Positions 5,731 to 6,618 of a stretch of 6,618 nucleotides of DNA are shown here, piece after piece. The position numbers and the translations under genes were made by a program. The notes below the pieces were generated by a model. It saw only the letters and a list, made by a program, of their open reading frames with translations, made no database searches and was not told the origin of the DNA. Position 1 is the first letter of the stretch, and each line of letters begins with the position of its first letter. The DNA is from Scleromatobacter sp038208735 (GTDB taxonomy: Bacteria > Pseudomonadota > Gammaproteobacteria > Burkholderiales > Burkholderiaceae_C): assembly GCA_038208735.1 (NCBI GenBank), contig JBBQYL010000254.1, forward strand, positions 1 through 6,618, given 5' to 3'.

Positions 5731-6117
5731 ATGACCGACACCGAACTGGCCGACTTCTACCGCGACTACATCGCCTGCCTCAACGCGCAGGACTGGCCCG
5801 GCCTGGCGCAGTTCGTCGCGCACGACGTGGTGCACAACGGCCGCGCGTTCGGGCTGGCGGGTTACCGCGCGATGTTGGTGAAGGACTATGAGGACATCCC
5901 CGACCTGAAGTTCGCCATCGAGCTGCTCACCTGCGATCCGCCCAGCATCGCGTCGCGCCTGGCGTTCGACTGCACGCCCAAGGGCGAGTTCCAGGGCCTG
6001 GCCGTCAACGGCAAGCGCGTGAAGTTCTCGGAGAACGTGTTCTACGAACTGCACGACCGCAAGATCGCGCAGGTGTGGTCGACGATCGACAAGGCGGCGA
6101 TCGAGGCACAGCTGTAG
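5731..6117 (+). CDS. SnoaL-like / ester cyclase family protein (NTF2 fold)
   Basis: This 128-aa protein looks like the SnoaL-like 'ester cyclase' group of the NTF2-fold superfamily, cone-shaped alpha+beta proteins that include polyketide cyclases and many uncharacterised members. Supporting features are an N-terminal helix (ELADFYRDYIACLNAQDW, 5-22) and FVAHDVVHNGRAFGLAGYR (28-46), the usual stretch with conserved His/Asp and a GLAGYR turn. Then come the PDLKFAIELL strand (57-66) and a C-terminal sheet with NGKRVKFSENVFYELHDRKI (93-112) ending in VWSTIDKAAIEAQL. H31, H35 and D120 are candidate pocket residues; the substrate cannot be told. The frame is open upstream to an ATG at 5566 inside the lipoprotein gene, but similarity begins at TDTELADFY, so ATG 5731 is chosen. 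No clear Shine-Dalgarno precedes it. Nothing links it to a biosynthetic cluster here. Confidence 0.85.
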   Translation: MTDTELADFYRDYIACLNAQDWPGLAQFVAHDVVHNGRAFGLAGYRAMLVKDYEDIPDLKFAIELLTCDPPSIASRLAFDCTPKGEFQGLAVNGKRVKFSENVFYELHDRKIAQVWSTIDKAAIEAQL

Positions 6118-6142
6118 GCGCCTTCTGCCGCTCAGAAGCCTA
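6115..6142. terminator. Bidirectional hairpin shared by convergent genes
   Basis: TAGGC (6115-6119) pairs with GCCTA (6138-6142), and inside it TTCTG (6123-6127) pairs with CAGAA (6133-6137) around loop CCGCT. In an alternative fold the inner stem is six pairs, CTTCTG (6122-6127) with CAGAAG (6133-6138). The outer arms contain the stop codon of the + gene (6115-6117) and, on the other strand, the stop codon of the DTW gene (6140-6142). There is no long T-run on either side, so strength is uncertain. Confidence 0.5.
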
Positions 6143-6618
6143 GGCGCGCTGCCCGAACCGCGAGCGCAGGCTGCGCTCGCTGAACACCTCCAGCGTCGCC
6201 TCCAGCGCCTGCGCGGCAGGCCCGTCGCCCGCCATCTCCAGGCACAGCGCCGCCACCTCCGACGTGCACAGGTGGTGCGCGTGCGACGACTGCCGCAGCT
6301 GGTAGCGCGACACGCGCTGCGGGCTCAACGCCAGCACCGGAAAGCGGTCGAGCCACGGGCTCTTTCGGAAGGCCTTGCGCGCCTCGGCCCAGGTGCCGTC
6401 CAGCAGGATGAACAGGGGGCGGCGTTGCGCGTCGGGCACGAGCTCGGAGATCACCCGCTCGGGCGCCGCGAACTCGGATGGGAACACGATCACGGGCTGC
6501 CAGCGCGGGTCGTCCAGCAGGGCCGTCAATGCCGGATCGACGTGCGTGCGCGACCACTCGAACGCGAACGTGTCGGGCACGACGTCGGCCACCAGCCACC
6601 CGGTGTTGCTGGGCTTGA
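6140..6618 (-). CDS. DTW-domain protein, probable tRNA-uridine aminocarboxypropyltransferase (5'-truncated)
   Basis: This is the C-terminal ~158 residues of a DTW-domain protein, read on the minus strand and cut by the window's right edge. The family includes E. coli TapT (YfiP) and human DTWD1/2, which use S-adenosylmethionine to put a 3-amino-3-carboxypropyl group on tRNA uridine (acp3U, position 47 in E. coli). Visible motifs in order are KPSNTGWLVADVVPD at the truncated end (a conserved family stretch), FPSEFAAPE, the name-giving LLDGTWAEARKAFRKSPWL with Asp-Gly-Thr-Trp, then LSPQRVSRYQLR, and HHLCTSEVAALCLE with conserved Cys/Ser/Glu. An in-frame GTG at 6590-6592 is not the start, because family similarity continues upstream of it. 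The N-terminal cysteine-rich metal-binding part expected in this family would be beyond 6618. The gene converges on the ester-cyclase-like gene, with stops 22 bp apart. Confidence 0.93.
   Translation of the reverse strand, partial: KPSNTGWLVADVVPDTFAFEWSRTHVDPALTALLDDPRWQPVIVFPSEFAAPERVISELVPDAQRRPLFILLDGTWAEARKAFRKSPWLDRFPVLALSPQRVSRYQLRQSSHAHHLCTSEVAALCLEMAGDGPAAQALEATLEVFSERSLRSRFGQRA

Noticed and set aside
3393..5741. 782-codon open frame on the minus strand opposite the lipoprotein gene
   Set aside because: It is Arg/Gly/Val-rich with no recognisable domain, while the + strand frame has a signal peptide, lipobox, Shine-Dalgarno and domain-like segments. Long antisense frames are expected opposite strongly GC-biased codons.
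1..6618. CRISPR array, transposon ends, phage or defence/toxin-antitoxin genes
   Set aside because: I looked on both strands for spaced direct repeats, long terminal inverted repeats and recognisable protein motifs, and found none. The only repeats are short and intragenic.

Overview
The window is GC-rich, and its proteins have a Betaproteobacteria (Burkholderiales-like) character. The evidence is the dnaX-ybaB-recR order, protein signatures such as the DnaX C-terminus ending in PGSVKPL, and a lipoprotein whose lipobox Cys is followed by a long glycine run, a style common in that order. This placement is inference from the sequence; no genus can be assigned.

Left part (1-3157): a conserved replication/repair cluster on the + strand. 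The first ~30 bases resemble the 3' tail of 4.5S (SRP) RNA, followed by a perfect 10-bp inverted repeat. Then come dnaX (clamp-loader tau subunit, 693 aa), ybaB (nucleoid-associated protein, 108 aa) and recR (recombination mediator, 195 aa). The dnaX-ybaB gap is 51 bp with a small hairpin, and the ybaB-recR gap is 10 bp, so the three genes look like one operon. dnaX has no canonical A-rich slippery heptamer and carries an in-frame hexanucleotide repeat in its disordered linker.

Middle part (3158-5639): a 175-bp spacer holding a palindrome, a -10-like box and a good Shine-Dalgarno leads into a 768-aa predicted lipoprotein. It has a lipobox, 11 glycines, Ig-like/BACON-like and IPT/TIG-like segments, then a probable beta-propeller. 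It is the least explained gene here and looks like a separate transcription unit that follows the housekeeping operon. A strong hairpin lies just after its stop.

Right part (5640-6618): a small SnoaL-like/ester-cyclase-family protein (128 aa, +) converges on a 5'-truncated DTW-domain gene (-; TapT-like tRNA acp3U modification enzyme). The two stop codons are 22 bp apart and lie in the opposite arms of one hairpin, a likely shared terminator.

I see no CRISPR array, insertion sequence, tRNA, phage gene, toxin-antitoxin pair or defence cassette. Most of the window is ordinary core genome. The points worth a second look are the lipoprotein, the dnaX repeat and missing slippery site, the SD-less dnaX start, and the paired-stop-codon terminator.
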